A stretch of DNA of 64,000 nucleotides from Macrosoma leucophasiata. Lineage: Eukaryota > Arthropoda > Insecta > Lepidoptera > Hedylidae. Positions 19,073 to 30,258 of the stretch are shown here, one piece after another. The DNA lies in contig JAWQUS010000003.1 in NCBI GenBank assembly GCA_036365455.1, forward strand, positions 7,522,001 through 7,586,000. The letters run 5' to 3'. Position numbers and translations under genes: made by a program. The notes under the pieces are model-generated. The model was not told the DNA's origin, did no database searches, and was given only the letters and a program-made list of their open reading frames with translations. Numbering within the stretch: the stretch's first letter is position 1; each line of letters opens with the position of its first letter.

Positions 19073-19385
19073 TCCATGATTTTAGTATTCGTTGCTATCG
19101 GGTAACGTTTTATATTATTTTGCACTGCATTTTGTATATATTTTATGTTTATTTTATTGTCACTATTTGTCATCACTGCACTGTCTGTCATCAAATTTTT
19201 TCATTACAATTTTTGGAAATATATATAGTTTGTTATGCTCAAAATCATCGTTCACTGCACTTATTTTTTATTTATAAAGTAACTGATTACTGTTATCAGA
19301 AGAAATATGAACTCTGAGTGCAAAATAAAATTATATAAAATCGGAGCAGATTGGAATGTGACTTTTTCGTAGGAGGGTTGCCAGG
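19073..19385 (-). other. 5' UTR of R4/Dong-like element
   Basis: 313 bp between the flanking TTA repeat and the start codon. AT-rich. It contains recurring 'cactgcac / tcactgcactg' words that could be internal promoter elements, but no motif is diagnostic. Confidence 0.6.
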
Positions 19386-19403
19386 TTATTATTATTATTA
19401 TTA
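19386..19403 (+). repeat. (TTA)n target tract, right side
   Basis: Six TTA units at the 5' junction of the R4/Dong-like element, in phase with the ATT tail on the other side. Confidence 0.85.
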
Positions 19404-20546
19404 ATCCAGAATTATCTTCCACTAGTGGGCAGTGGGTCCGGGACGTCCCAGTGCCCTTACGCTTTCAGTGTAGATTATTTTAGTTCTTATTGTGTAGTTG
19501 CACGTGATATTTTTAAATCAATAATTTTTATTTTCTGATTTATAAATTTTATGTTCTGCGGCCACAAAAAGTGATTCTGTGTATGTAAATACTTTCCTGC
19601 AAGTTTAGGTTTCCAACGCGATTTCGAGGCACTCAAATTGTACACAATTATAATTCTGTTAACAGTAATTTTAACGTAGGTACATCGTTCAGTTATAAAT
19701 CCTATTCCATTAAAAACATAAATTATTTATAAAGACATATTCTTACTTTAAATAACCAATTTTCTAGTACTAGTGTTAATGCTGCTTGATGCGCTGCGGT
19801 GCGTCTTTTTTATGCCTCGCTCCCGGTTATGTTTTAGTTATACTTTACATTATTATTCGTAGGTTTTTGATTAGAATAAAAACGTAACATATGTATCTAA
19901 ATCAAACTTAAAGGGATGAAACGACTCTACAGTTTTTTGCTCCCGTTATTCATTGTCGGGCGTCGTTTGTGAAAAAACTGCTACAGAATAATAATAGTGA
20001 TGTACATCAATAACACCGAACACTTTACCTACAGTGTCGATTCATTAGACAGATACGTTTTTTAGGGTTCCTTAGTCGTGGCAAGATGTTACAAGTATAT
20101 TTTGTTTTTAATACGTCACATCACTCCGGTCTCAGATTGGATGTTAGCGATTTGCGGAGCGGTTGCGAGATCTATCCAACTTAAAGATTCTTTTTGAAGT
20201 GAACTGGATGGAAGCGACGCAGCGGCGGGCGGCTTGCATATGGCTGACATTCAGTTTGAGGCCTTAGAGTTTTTGCAAATGTATGTGAAAAAGATATTAT
20301 TATAGAGCCGGAGTATTTAGCGCTTCACGATCTCCGCCTATCCCATGAGGGCTCTGTCGTGAAGATATATGTTATACAGAGTTGAATGCGGTATTCAAAA
20401 ACGTATTTAATTTGAGACTAAAATGAACAATAAGACGTATTATTGTTCAGTATCTAGAGTATCTACGCGGACGAAGTCGTGGGCACAGCTAGTATTAAAT
20501 AAGTAAGTCAATTAATCTGCTAATGTTTATCATAGCATTTAAACTT
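19404..20546. other. Unassigned, with repeat scraps
   Basis: Directly right of the insertion is 'gggcagtgggtccgggac', then 'gtcccagtgccc', a near-palindromic GC-rich patch. At 20061-20090, 'tttttagggttccttagtcg' resembles the start of family K. At 20455-20495, 'cgcggacgaagtcgtgggca', then 'cagctagt', is a P end. No gene was seen. Confidence 0.45.
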
Positions 20547-20771
20547 AATATACTTACTGGCCGCTAAATGTTAGTGTTCGGCACTATTGGGTTCCGGTCA
20601 GGTGGTAATGGACGGCCCTGTAATTTCCGGCACAGAGGCATAACTCCTTAGGCCTCAGGAGTGGTAAGGCATCTGCATTTAGACGTTGGTCTTTGTGTAT
20701 AAATGTTGCAGTCATCACTTAACATCAATTTGAACTGCTGCTTATTTGCAAATTCCATAACAAAAAAAAAA
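20547..20771 (+). repeat. Family A retroposon, 5'-truncated
   Basis: Begins in the middle of the unit ('aatatactta..ggccgctaaatg') and runs to the A tail. The first 60 bp, including the hairpin, are missing. Confidence 0.75.
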
Positions 20772-21182
20772 CTTGTAAGTGTAATATGCAACATTGATAA
20801 CAAAACCCCTTTAAAAAATAGAATTAAAAAAAATACTGTTGACGCTCAAACCATTTTATATCATTTTAAAAGTGTTATGTAAAACAATAAAAACAAAAAA
20901 AGGAAGTAATTATTTAAATTATAATTACGTTTAACTTTACTAGGGTGTTATTCTTTTTCCACTTTCTTCATCCACGTGTTATGAAAGGCATCCGTAACTA
21001 ATCAATATGTCTAATGACCAGATATGAATCTACAGTTAATAACATTTTAGGGCGGCGCCCCTTAAAAAGGGTATAATTGGGCAATTTTAAGGGTGCATAC
21101 GTGCATAGTCACTATGGTGTTAAGGGCAAGACTGATCACGTATTATGATAATAATTAAAATAATTATGACTAGTGTTTGTGT
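20772..21182. other. Unassigned AT-rich sequence
   Basis: Nothing identifiable. Confidence 0.45.
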
Positions 21183-21497
21183 TTTTTTTATGTAAGCAAG
21201 GTGGCAAACAAGCAAGCAGCTCACATTTTTTTTCTGTAATGAAAGTGGCAAACAAGCATGCAGTTCTCATTGATGTTAAGTGATGACTGCAGCCTATAGA
21301 CACTTACACGAAGACCAAGGTCAAAATGCAGATGCGTTACCACTCCTGAGGCCTAAGGTGTTATGCCTCTGTGCCAGAAATTACAGGGCCGTTAAGTGAT
21401 GACTACAGCCTAAAGACATAGATCTACATAAAAACCAGAGGTCAAAATGCGTCGCCACCCCTGAGATCTAAGGTGTCATGTCTCTTGATAGTTATTA
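21183..21497 (-). repeat. Composite of two A fragments and a B fragment
   Basis: Three family pieces lie head to tail on the minus strand: a tail fragment (21183-21226), a longer A piece (21227-21392), then a B piece (21393-21497, 'gtcgccacccctgagatcta'). The A-to-B join falls inside 'acagggccgttaagtgatga', where two different internal positions are fused. Confidence 0.7.
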
Positions 21498-21531
21498 CGA
21501 TCCAAAAATGTTGATGGATTTGCTGTAGTTT

Positions 21532-21834
21532 TTAGTGCCGCTGCATATTATTGAGGTAGCAATCTTCCAGGTTAGGAGAAGGTGTTGCAGTAAGAGCACG
21601 ACCAATGAGAAAGTGACCCGGAGTTAGGCAATGGAAATCATCAGGAGAGGACGATAAAGGACAGAGAGGGCAGCTGTTCAATATGGCCTCCATTTGTGTA
21701 AATAGTGTGGATAATTCTTCGAAAGTTGAATGCGAATTACCCATAACGCGTTTGATATGAAATTTTGCGGACTTAACACCGGCTTCAAAAATGCCGCCAA
21801 AGTGAGGAGCGTAAGCCACGTTTTTTTCTGCCAT
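21532..21834 (-). pseudogene. BEL/Pao LTR retrotransposon integrase remnant
   Basis: About 100 codons without a stop. The peptide contains [20 protein letters not shown], then [16 protein letters not shown] and [14 protein letters not shown]. This is the conserved end of the integrase core and adjoining region of BEL/Pao elements (the [20 protein letters not shown] pattern). Integrase joins element cDNA to chromosomal DNA. No gag, protease, reverse transcriptase or LTR is recognisable nearby, so this is an isolated fragment between retroposon copies. The start is arbitrary, since family sequence should extend upstream. Confidence 0.85.
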
Positions 21835-22004
21835 GTGGATTTCTATGAGGCAGATGATCTTATTGTAAAGAAGTTGTGTTCTACTGACGAGAATCAGGGA
21901 AAATGTGTGTTTCTTTTTAAATACAGACCCACAAGATATTGTATTACTTCTTTGATCTATAAAATACTAACTGCCCCAGCGAACTCCATATCGCCTAATT
22001 ATTA

Positions 22005-22281
22005 CTGGTGGTAGAGCTCCAGTGACGGAGCTCGCGGGCGTAGGCACCACCGCATTACCTAATATGCTTGCCGCTAAATGGTGGTGTTCAGCACTATCGT
22101 GTTCCGGTCAGGTGGGAATCCAGAATGTAATTTCCGGCACAGAGGCATAACACCTTCAGGAGTGGTAACGCATCTGCAATTTGACCTCTGGTCGTCGTGT
22201 CAGTGTCTATAAGCTGTAGTCATCACTTAACATCAATGTGAACTGCATGCTTGTTTGCCACTTCCATAACATAAAAAAAAA
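22005..22281 (+). repeat. Family A retroposon copy
   Basis: Complete 5' end (ctggtggtagagctccag) and A9 tail. Small deletions at 'ggtgggaatccagaatgtaa' and after 'aacacctt'. Confidence 0.82.
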
Positions 22282-23953
22282 TATGACTCATTCTTGAAAA
22301 TATATTTTTTTAATAAAAACGTAAAAATCGATCGAAAAGTTTCGGAGTGTGACCTGAGATACACGAGATTTTTACACATTAGATTGAAATTCAGATGAAA
22401 TTAATAATACTGTTTTTTCCGAGATATGACAAGAACATGAGAGGGGCAAATAAGTATTCAGAAGGTGCAAATGTCAATATAAAAAAAAAATGTATGCACA
22501 CAGTTATTTTAAATTATTAGTAACAAACTGCACCTGTAAGGTGCAGTTTGTTTACATAGAAATTCTGGTTAATTGACGTTCTCTTTTAAATATAGACCAG
22601 AAGTTGTTTTACTTTGTACCTACTGCACTCCGTTATATTTTTATTTGCTTATTGATATTTTAATTTACCCTCTATTATAATTTCGTCATAAGAAATAAAT
22701 TTTATTTTCAATGAAACAATCAAAGTTACATTTTCAAAAAATTACAATTTGATGTGAGAACAAAAATTGTAAACTGCCAATTAAATTTAACATTCCCTAC
22801 CTATCCCTGCACAAACGCACCAATTTATACCCCTCACTTAAATAAATGATAACATCGAAAGAGCAGACTACCCCTTTAACTATCTAGAATTTATCAGGCC
22901 GAGAAATGTAGAAACGTATTAGTATTTTGATTTATTTATAACAAGCCGTCCTTTGTCCTTCGTGGGGTGGATCTGATGAGGCGGTGCATCAAATGCTTTT
23001 ATACCAGTAGCGAACGATGTGATATCATTTGATTATTGGTTCCGTATATCTAAAGCAGAGAACCAAATCAATCCAAAGAATAGATAGTTTTGTTTATCAT
23101 TGCAGCTTTTAACTTATTGATTTTTAAACATGCATACTTAGGTATCTCATTATGTATTATAATATTTATAAGTTGTACCTACCTAGCTTTTTAGCTACTA
23201 ATAATGAATCGATAAATAAATATAAAAATATCAATAAATTAGTAAGGTCTGCTCACGAATCGTGAGAATTCATATGGTTTTGGTTTGGTAACCGTCCAGG
23301 GCACAACCCAAACGCATACCAAAGAAAAAATTCAAATCGGCCCAGCCGACGAGACTAGAAGAGGAGTTCAGTGACATTTACACGCACTCAAGAATTATAT
23401 AGGTTTATTAAGAAGATATATTGTGTATCACAAAAAAATTGTTATAAAATTATAATAAACGTACCTATCGCGAAATCTTCAAATCAAAATTACTTCATCT
23501 CTTTTATTTTATACATCGTACCAAACGAAAGCGATTCATAAAATATGCTGTAAACGTAGAGGAATAACGCTCTATGGCTGTAAAACAAAACAGGTTCCTT
23601 CTCTAGATTTGTACGCTTAGAGTTGAGGGCCTCAGGCCCTTACAGTGAGCTATGTCCTTAACCCGTGCACCACGGTGGCGCGTGACAGAATTCCAAACAA
23701 TACTCCATCTGGTTTTGTTGCCTTACTTAACTGTCAAGTTCGCCATGACTGAGTTCACTTGTCGGAGATTTTTGCAAGAATATGTTTGCGGTGTACATTT
23801 TCGTCGGAATTTTAGGGTTGACCATCCGTTTATTTAAGTAAAGCAAATAATCACTCGGCTTACTTTGACGAAAACTGATCATTATACCTATTAAAGTGAT
23901 CATACATCAAAAAGTTAAGTCTCAATGTGGATGTGATCCTGAGTTTTTATTTA
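22282..23953. other. Unassigned, with one short hairpin
   Basis: No gene or repeat was assigned. A perfect 14-bp hairpin (AACAAACTGCACCT, 3-nt loop) lies at 22522-22552. Confidence 0.45.
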
Positions 23954-24117
23954 TGAAGTGGCAAACAAGTATACAGTTTCTATTGATGGTAAGTTACACT
24001 GCAGCCTTTTAACATCTACATAAAACCAAAAATTTTCATGTGGATGCGTTGCCACTCCTGAGGCCTGAAGCGTTATCTATCTGCCTCAAATTACAGGGCC
24101 ATACATCACCACCAGAC
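23954..24117 (-). repeat. Family B retroposon, partial
   Basis: Diverged minus copy with 'gaagtggcaaacaagtatac', 'gatgcgttgccactcctg' and 'attacagggccatacatcac'. It lacks the 5' third and abuts the RTE remnant. Confidence 0.65.
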
Positions 24118-24500
24118 CTTCACTAGGACGTCGGTGCACCTCGTGAAGGGCCAGACCACGCTTCGTCTTCCGGTACGCGGTCCACTCGAGCTTTTTACCC
24201 CAATGGCCATCGGTTCTTCAAGCTATGTGTCGAGTCTACTTCCAATTGAGTCCGGCCATTAGCTATGTCGGCTATTTGAATTCTCATGCGGATCTCCTCA
24301 TTTCTGAGTCGATCACGCATGGCAACGCCGAGCACAACTCTCTCTATATGAGGCCCATACTGAGCGATTACGTTTTGGTTCCGTGTGTCATTACTGTCAG
24401 CACGTACAGAGCAAAGACCTTCGTCTTGAGACACTTAAATTTGACGAGAAGATGTACCGTAGCTTCTCGAATGCTACCTAAACAAGTTGGATTCGACGAT
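24117..24500 (-). pseudogene. RTE-type LINE reverse transcriptase, C-terminal remnant
   Basis: On the minus strand the translation reads ..HIERVVLGVAMRDRLRNEE and, further on, IADIANG, matching the region just after the reverse-transcriptase core in insect RTE-type elements (MLGVSLRDRIRNEEIR). In another frame downstream, DGHWGKKLEWTAYRKTKRG matches the next conserved block, so at least one frameshift separates the two. There is no catalytic motif. It is a decayed, non-functional fragment. Confidence 0.8.
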
Positions 24501-26557
24501 TGACTTTTCCTAGAAGTTGGAACTTACTGGAATGTTGGAACTCCCGGGTATTAATAATCGTCAATAACTACGAGCAATGTTACATCCACTCCTATTATCA
24601 TGCTTTGTCCGTGTTTGGAAAACACTTTAAGCCAATAGTCCCGGTTATCGTTTAATTGCGATTAACGTTAATTCTTTAAGTCGCCTTCCGATGGCTCAGT
24701 AAGTTTATCTTTTGAAAATGAAACAAAGAAAACTATTTTTATAGGTAAATTGAGGTGGCATTAGCTGCTTCACGTCGGAGGTTTCCTTCGACAAAAAATA
24801 CTTATATTTGCGTAGGTATGGCTCATGTCGTTTGCGAATAATGAATCTTTTGATCAATTTTCTTAAAATGTAACTAGTGATTTTAAGATTATCTGTTAAA
24901 TTGAAATATATTAAATATATTTAATTTGAATTGTACAATGAGCATATTATTATGTAGCACTAGCAACACGTGGCGGAATCACATGGAATCACACAAACTG
25001 GGGTTGTTCAATCATTGTGTTATTATTTATTTAATTACCTATTTCCAGTTTATAGTGTACATTTATATGATCTGCCCAATAATAGTCGACCCAATATCGA
25101 GTCACTTTCAAAAATATTACTATTACTATTTAAGAGAAAATATTAGATAATATTTTTACTTAAGAGATAATATTATCTTTAAAAAAAGCTGAATCCGTGA
25201 CGTGTGATTGTATTTTACGTTGTGCAACAAATAATAAAGGATTAATCAATTCACAGAATATCCGCTTCGTAGTAATGATGTGGAACCTATTGAATAAATA
25301 AAAGACTTATTTTGCATACAAAATTGCTGATTTCCTAAAAACATATGAATGTTAGTCGAATTAAAGAAATTCCGTAGGTATTGTCTCTCACGAGGAAAAT
25401 CCTTTGAGTTAAGTAAATTGAATAAAATTAAATGTACTGGTAAAGATGTTAAGGATATACACACACACATTGGTTTTTTGATTTTGAATTATATATTTAA
25501 GTAATAATACTTTAGGTTTTTTTAGATTATTACCACAACGAAAGAATTGAAAAGAATTTGATTTTGATTTCTTTGAAATATTTATACTACGAGTATCTAC
25601 CTACCTATATTTTTTGTTTTCGTCACTATGTTATGTAGGTATATTTTTATAAGTTTTTTGGTGATCAACGCTAGTGTCTAATTAGGGTATCTGTAACAAA
25701 TTTCTTTGAGAGTTGAATATGTTTTGTTGAATTTTAGATTTTAATTTTGTTGAATTTTTGTAAAAAATTACAATTGTTCGGTGATTTTTTTCTGGCATAA
25801 AAAACAAATATGTACCTGATGCGTGTTAAATCGTAGCAACATAAAGCAATTATGCTACACTATTAGAAAACAGAAAAAACAACGAAGTTAAAATATAGAG
25901 AAGACACAAAAAAAGCAGCCGATTCCGCTTTTAAATTGATTTGACAAATATTAATATGAGAGGGTTTCCACGTCATTTGTTATATTTTGTGAAAGTGTGG
26001 TAAATTGACTTCTGAAAACAAGAACCGTGCTACCAAAGGGAGTGCCCGTTCTAGTACTTCAGGATCAAAGAGGAGACAGATTTTTTTTTTCATATGGTGT
26101 AATCGCGTCTCCATGGTAACCTTCCTACCACAGGCACTGGTGTGACCTAGCCCTTACAAAGTCAGTCATCACCACAAAGGCATTCAAAGCGTGGCGCCAA
26201 TGTACGACCTTGTTATGGCCAACGATATTTTATTGTTATTTTGTGTAATCAATTATTAAGTCGACACCGTAAAGTGCCGTTTTTATAGATTCTGAATCGA
26301 ACGATTCAACACCCATATTTCTATAGCCGGATTCTACGTTAGTACTTAATTGCTGGTTGCATTATCAAATAACTTGATTGCGACTAATCGATCGCAGTGA
26401 GATCCGTATGTAAAAATAGATAATGCTGTCATCTTTTGGGACAGTTTGTCATTGTGATGATTTAGCACAAAACTTTACAACGCCATTTTCAATTCTTATG
26501 ATTGTAGGTATTTGGAAGGGGAGGTTTGAGCTTATTTTTCGTCGGTTTTTAAAGGTC
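24501..26557. other. Unassigned; holds copy 1 of a short dispersed repeat
   Basis: At 25943-26063, 'tgacaaatattaatatgaga', 'cacgtcatttgttat', 'gaaagtgtgg' and 'ttgacttctgaaaac' recur in diverged form at 30132-30258. The rest is AT-rich with no gene. Confidence 0.5.
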
Positions 26558-26892
26558 TTAACTGTCTCGGTAGCATAGTGGTCGCAGGCCACTACTACTA
26601 CACTGAGGTCCTGGGTTCGATTCCCGGGTAGGGGGTTATCAGAGATAATTTTGTAAAGTCCTTTATTTTTGGTTGAATTGAGATTTTTCCATTTTCTGAA
26701 AATTTCCCCGTATCTCGAAGTTTGGTAATGTGCCCGGAGATGTCAACAGGCTCGCCACCTGTTACATGGGTCAAAAACGTAACCGGCAAATCGTGGGTGT
26801 TTGCATGTAGGTATGCTTGAATGCATGCATTAACCTCTGCCTACCCCTTCGGGGATTACAGGTGTGTCACGTTTTTAAGTTACGTTTTATAA
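26558..26892 (+). repeat. Family S tRNA-derived SINE
   Basis: Complete head (tgtctcggtagcatagtggt, B box GGTTCGATTCC), full body, and tail 'cctctgcctacccctt' with the CCCC/GGGG hairpin. A 10-bp duplication near the end gives 'gtcacgtttttaagttacg'. Confidence 0.9.
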
Positions 26893-27375
26893 GTTTGATC
26901 AACTTGAAACTTTGCACACGTCTCAAGAATCGATGACAATGCAATTTATCCGGTTATCCTAATAAAACAAACTAAAACGTAAATTTAATTTTAAAAAACT
27001 TATTTTCAAAAAGTGTTTAGACTACAACAACAGCTGTTTAAATATGATTAATAATGATGAAATTGAAGATAAGATTGAAGATGTAATTGTTAAAAGTTAA
27101 ACGGAGTAAATAAATTAATAAAAATATTTTATTATTTAAATATTCATAATTTCCATATTTTTTATAATAAATGTCACAACAGCAATTCTACTCTCACTTT
27201 TTCTGTCTCTTCTACTGTCTCATCTGTTTTTAAGGACCTCCTTAAAATTTTTACTAAACTTACCTAACTGTAGTAAGTGTGTACTACCTAGTGTTGCATA
27301 CTTAGTGATTTTTTCAAATTAATTTTAAAATCAAGTGCATAACTTTTGATCAGATAGAGATTATCATTATCTTTA
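26893..27375. other. Unassigned AT-rich sequence
   Basis: Nothing identifiable. Confidence 0.45.
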
Positions 27376-27664
27376 CTGGTGGTAGAGCTCCAGTGACGGA
27401 GCTCGCGGGCGTAGGCACCACCGCATTACCTAATATACTTGCCGCTAAATGGTAGTGTTCAACACTATCGTGTTCCGGTCAGATGGTAATGTACGGCCCT
27501 GTAATTTCCGGCACAGAGGCATAAGACCTTAGGCCTCAGGAGTGGTAACGCATCTGCATTTTGACCTTGGTCTTTGTGTGGGTGTCTATAGGATGCAGTC
27601 ATCACTTAACATCAATGTGAACTGCATGCTTGTTTACCACTTCCATTACATAAAAAAAAAAAAA
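27376..27664 (+). repeat. Family A retroposon, near-consensus copy
   Basis: The cleanest plus-oriented copy in the window, with an intact 5' hairpin and an A-rich tail of 12 or more that drifts into 'taataataa'. A useful reference for the family. Confidence 0.88.
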
Positions 27665-29287
27665 TAATAATAACATAGATATTTTAAAAATTAGGTATTT
27701 GATTGCCCTTTTGATAACCGAGGTTTAAAGGATTTTAATGCTCCAGGATCTCCACCATAGGTAAATACTTTTTCTGCTTGATGCTTCAATTAAGTACCTA
27801 CGTGTGGGTAGTGTTAGTTCTTGGTGTTATTTTAATTTGTTGAATATCCTAAGTCCTAAAACCTATTTCAATTTTAATTATTAATTACCTTCTCTTCTTC
27901 TGTTTTTTCAACGGTTGATCAACTAAACATTTAAACTTGGAATAACGGATTGGGCACACAATGTACCTAGTAGTAGTAGTAATATTCTTTATTGTACACC
28001 AAAAGTAACAATCAACAAAGACAATAGTATGGACATGCACAATAGGCGGTCCTTTGCTTAAAGCAATTTCTTCCTACCTACCTACCTACCTACTTATACC
28101 TACCTATTTGAAGGCAATATTGTTGTGTTTTAAATTTCAATTCTTTTACTTATTTCAATAATGCTGCTGAGACCAATCTGTATCTATTCCGCCGCGGGAA
28201 AACGATCATTTAAAAATCACAGTGTAGGTAGGTACTTATAGGTACTTATACCTAAACCAGAATGAAGCTCATCTTCCCATTTTTGTTTGCTTGCTTATCT
28301 CAAAATCTCATGATTATGAAAATGTACTTTTTTGTTGTAGGTACACATGGACACTTTATCTATATGATAATTTTATATGTGATAAATTATTAAATAGCTA
28401 GGTATGTAATTTTTTTTTAGTATAATGGCATCGCTATTACGCATATTGCCAGTGTCAAGTAAAATGATATTTCGTATTCGCAAGCAGCGTAAAAGTAAGA
28501 GTCAGTCGGTCAATTATAAGTCAGTCAGTGAGAGTCACAGTCAGTAATTCGAGTAAAGCGATGGCTACTTTACCAGAACTTTTCAAATTAAGTTTTGGAG
28601 GCAAACTGAAAAGCCGTGTTATCGCACTGTTATTCTATTTCATTATACACGGGCACTGTAATAAGCCTATATCAAACAAAATGCCACCAACTTTATTTAT
28701 ATAACTCAAAAATACACTAAGAAAATTAAATGAAATAAGAGCACCACACGCGTAATTATAAAAGGCAATTTCTGATGAGACAGAAAGAGACTATCAGTCA
28801 AACTACCGATTCCAAGTATCATACTCGAGAATACTCCCTATCAAAACTTTTTGCGTACCAGCGACATCTAGCATTAAACAGTTATACTAATGCTGATTAT
28901 AGTAAACAGTTTACGGACTATCTTACTAGTTTGTATATATGACGCTAGATGGAGCTAACAACGATTTACGGTATTTTCATAGTGAAGTCATAGATGGCAT
29001 TACTGGTCACTATTTCTAAAAATTATCTTTGCTATGTATTTTGTTGTATGCTGATTTTATATTTCTATTTAGTTAATTTATTATTTAAAACCGTTAATTT
29101 GCAAAAAAACTTTACTTCTGTTTTATATTGTAAAATAAGAATTGCTCCTCCTTTCTACTCTAAGTACATTATTGTAAAATACAGGACGTATCCACTTTAA
29201 TATATTATTTACCTAAAGTATGAAATAAACATTTGTATACAAATTGTAAAAAAAAAAATATTTAAAAATTAGATGAATAGATAATTC
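27665..29287. other. Unassigned; microsatellite, LINE tail and weak exon candidate
   Basis: At 27969-28020, 'gtagtagtagtaatattctt' and 'tattgtacacc' resemble a minus-strand LINE tail. A (CCTA)n run lies at 28072-28094. At 28561 an ATG opens a 47-residue frame after a stretch of repeated 'agtcagt' words (28495-28550) that could be a 5' UTR. No domain and no strong splice donor were seen. Confidence 0.4.
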
Positions 29288-29291
29288 AAAA
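29288..29291 (-). terminator. Pol III T4 terminator of tRNA-Met
   Basis: On the minus strand a T4 run begins four bases after the tRNA-Met end. Minimal but normal. Confidence 0.6.
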
Positions 29292-29295
29292 GGTA

Positions 29296-29368
29296 TGCCC
29301 CGGGTGAGGATCGAACTCACGACCTTAAGATTATGAGACTTACGCGCTGCCTACTGCGCTACCGAGGC
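29296..29368 (-). tRNA. tRNA-Met (anticodon CAT), elongator type
   Basis: 73 bases, no intron. The acceptor stem GCCTCGG pairs with CCGGGGC (one T.G pair). The D arm contains AGCGCAGTAGGCAGCGC, the anticodon loop is CTCATAA, and the T arm is GTGAG..TTCGATC..CTCAC. The TTCGATC T loop and the first pair G-C fit the elongator methionine tRNA rather than the initiator. A and B boxes are intact. Likely functional. Confidence 0.94.
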
Positions 29369-29774
29369 TTGCGTAATTGGGACAAAATATCAATACAAAT
29401 CAAATCACAAGAGAAAATTAAAAATAATTACATTTCTCTGTACATCCTCTACTGAGATGAAGATAGTCAGCTACTGCAGATTAACAATAGGAGCAGTCAG
29501 AAACTGAAAAAAATCCAGTCTTATCAAGATTGCTTCATATCAATAATTAATTCTTTCAATTAATAATTTTTTACCACATTTTTCACGCAAACAGATCAGT
29601 CTCTACAATCAGTACCCGTTCACGAGTATGACGCATGTGGCAGCCACTGCTCTCATCGACCATTTTGAAAAGAAATTTGTTTACGGCAAACGATTGCGCT
29701 TTTCTTCATAAATCCGCTTCTGAAGATATCCTCCCACTATACCTATTTAAACTGCAAAACCTTAGCGAATTAGG
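29369..29774. other. Unassigned sequence
   Basis: Nothing identifiable. Confidence 0.45.
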
Positions 29775-29930
29775 CTTTACAATTTCCGGCATCATAGGCC
29801 ACAGTGGCAACGCATATATTAGGTACATTGAAATCTCTGGTTTCATGAAGATGTTGATGGACTACAGTATTCACTTACCATCAATGTGAAATGTTTGTTG
29901 GTTTGTCACTTCAGGACATAAAAAAATCAT
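29775..29930 (+). repeat. Family A/B retroposon, diverged partial copy
   Basis: 'tttacaatttccggcatcat', 'gtggcaacgcat', 'ttaccatcaatgtgaaatg' and an A7 tail match the second half of the family. Heavily diverged. Confidence 0.6.
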
Positions 29931-30131
29931 AAAATAAAGCGTAAGCAGAGTATTCGTCAGTAAAGGCTCTTCTTACCGTAAGCCTATTTATTGTAAATAC
30001 GGTAGGTACGACGGACACATTTATTTTGTGAGTAGGTAGTTGATAGGTACTTACATAAAATCAACGCGATCAATATAATATTATTTTACAGAAGACAATG
30101 GGAACAAACCGCTGGTTCCGTTATTAAATTT

Positions 30132-30258
30132 ATTTGATAGATATTTATGTGAGACATTGCCACGTCATCCGTCATGTTACTATGGGAAAGTGTGGCATAT
30201 TGACTTCTGGAAACTGGAATCATGCTACCAAGGGCAGTGTCTTGAATATTATTTAGTA
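30132..30258. repeat. Short dispersed repeat, copy 2
   Basis: Partner of 25943-26063 ('gccacgtcatccgtcatgtt', 'gaaagtgtggcatattgact'). Origin unknown; non-coding. Confidence 0.55.

Larger units (their letters stand above)
15306..19385 (-). mobile_element. R4/Dong-type non-LTR retrotransposon, near full length
   Basis: A 4.1-kb minus-strand element. It has a 5' UTR (19073-19385), one long reading frame broken by a single shift (19072 to 15472), and a 3' UTR (15306-15471) running into TAA repeats. The protein order is proline/serine-rich N-terminus, reverse transcriptase with YMDDLKLFG, CCHC zinc knuckle, then a restriction-like endonuclease. This is the layout of the R2/R4/NeSL group, with R4/Dong the best match. 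Bombyx Dong is known to insert into TAA repeats, and this copy is flanked by ATT/TTA tracts on both sides. Only one disabling lesion is apparent, so it is relatively young. Confidence 0.88.

Noticed and set aside
15571..19079. Multiple 60-149 residue frames on the plus strand opposite the R4/Dong element
   Set aside because: Antisense shadows of a GC-rich coding region; no family similarity and wrong strand.
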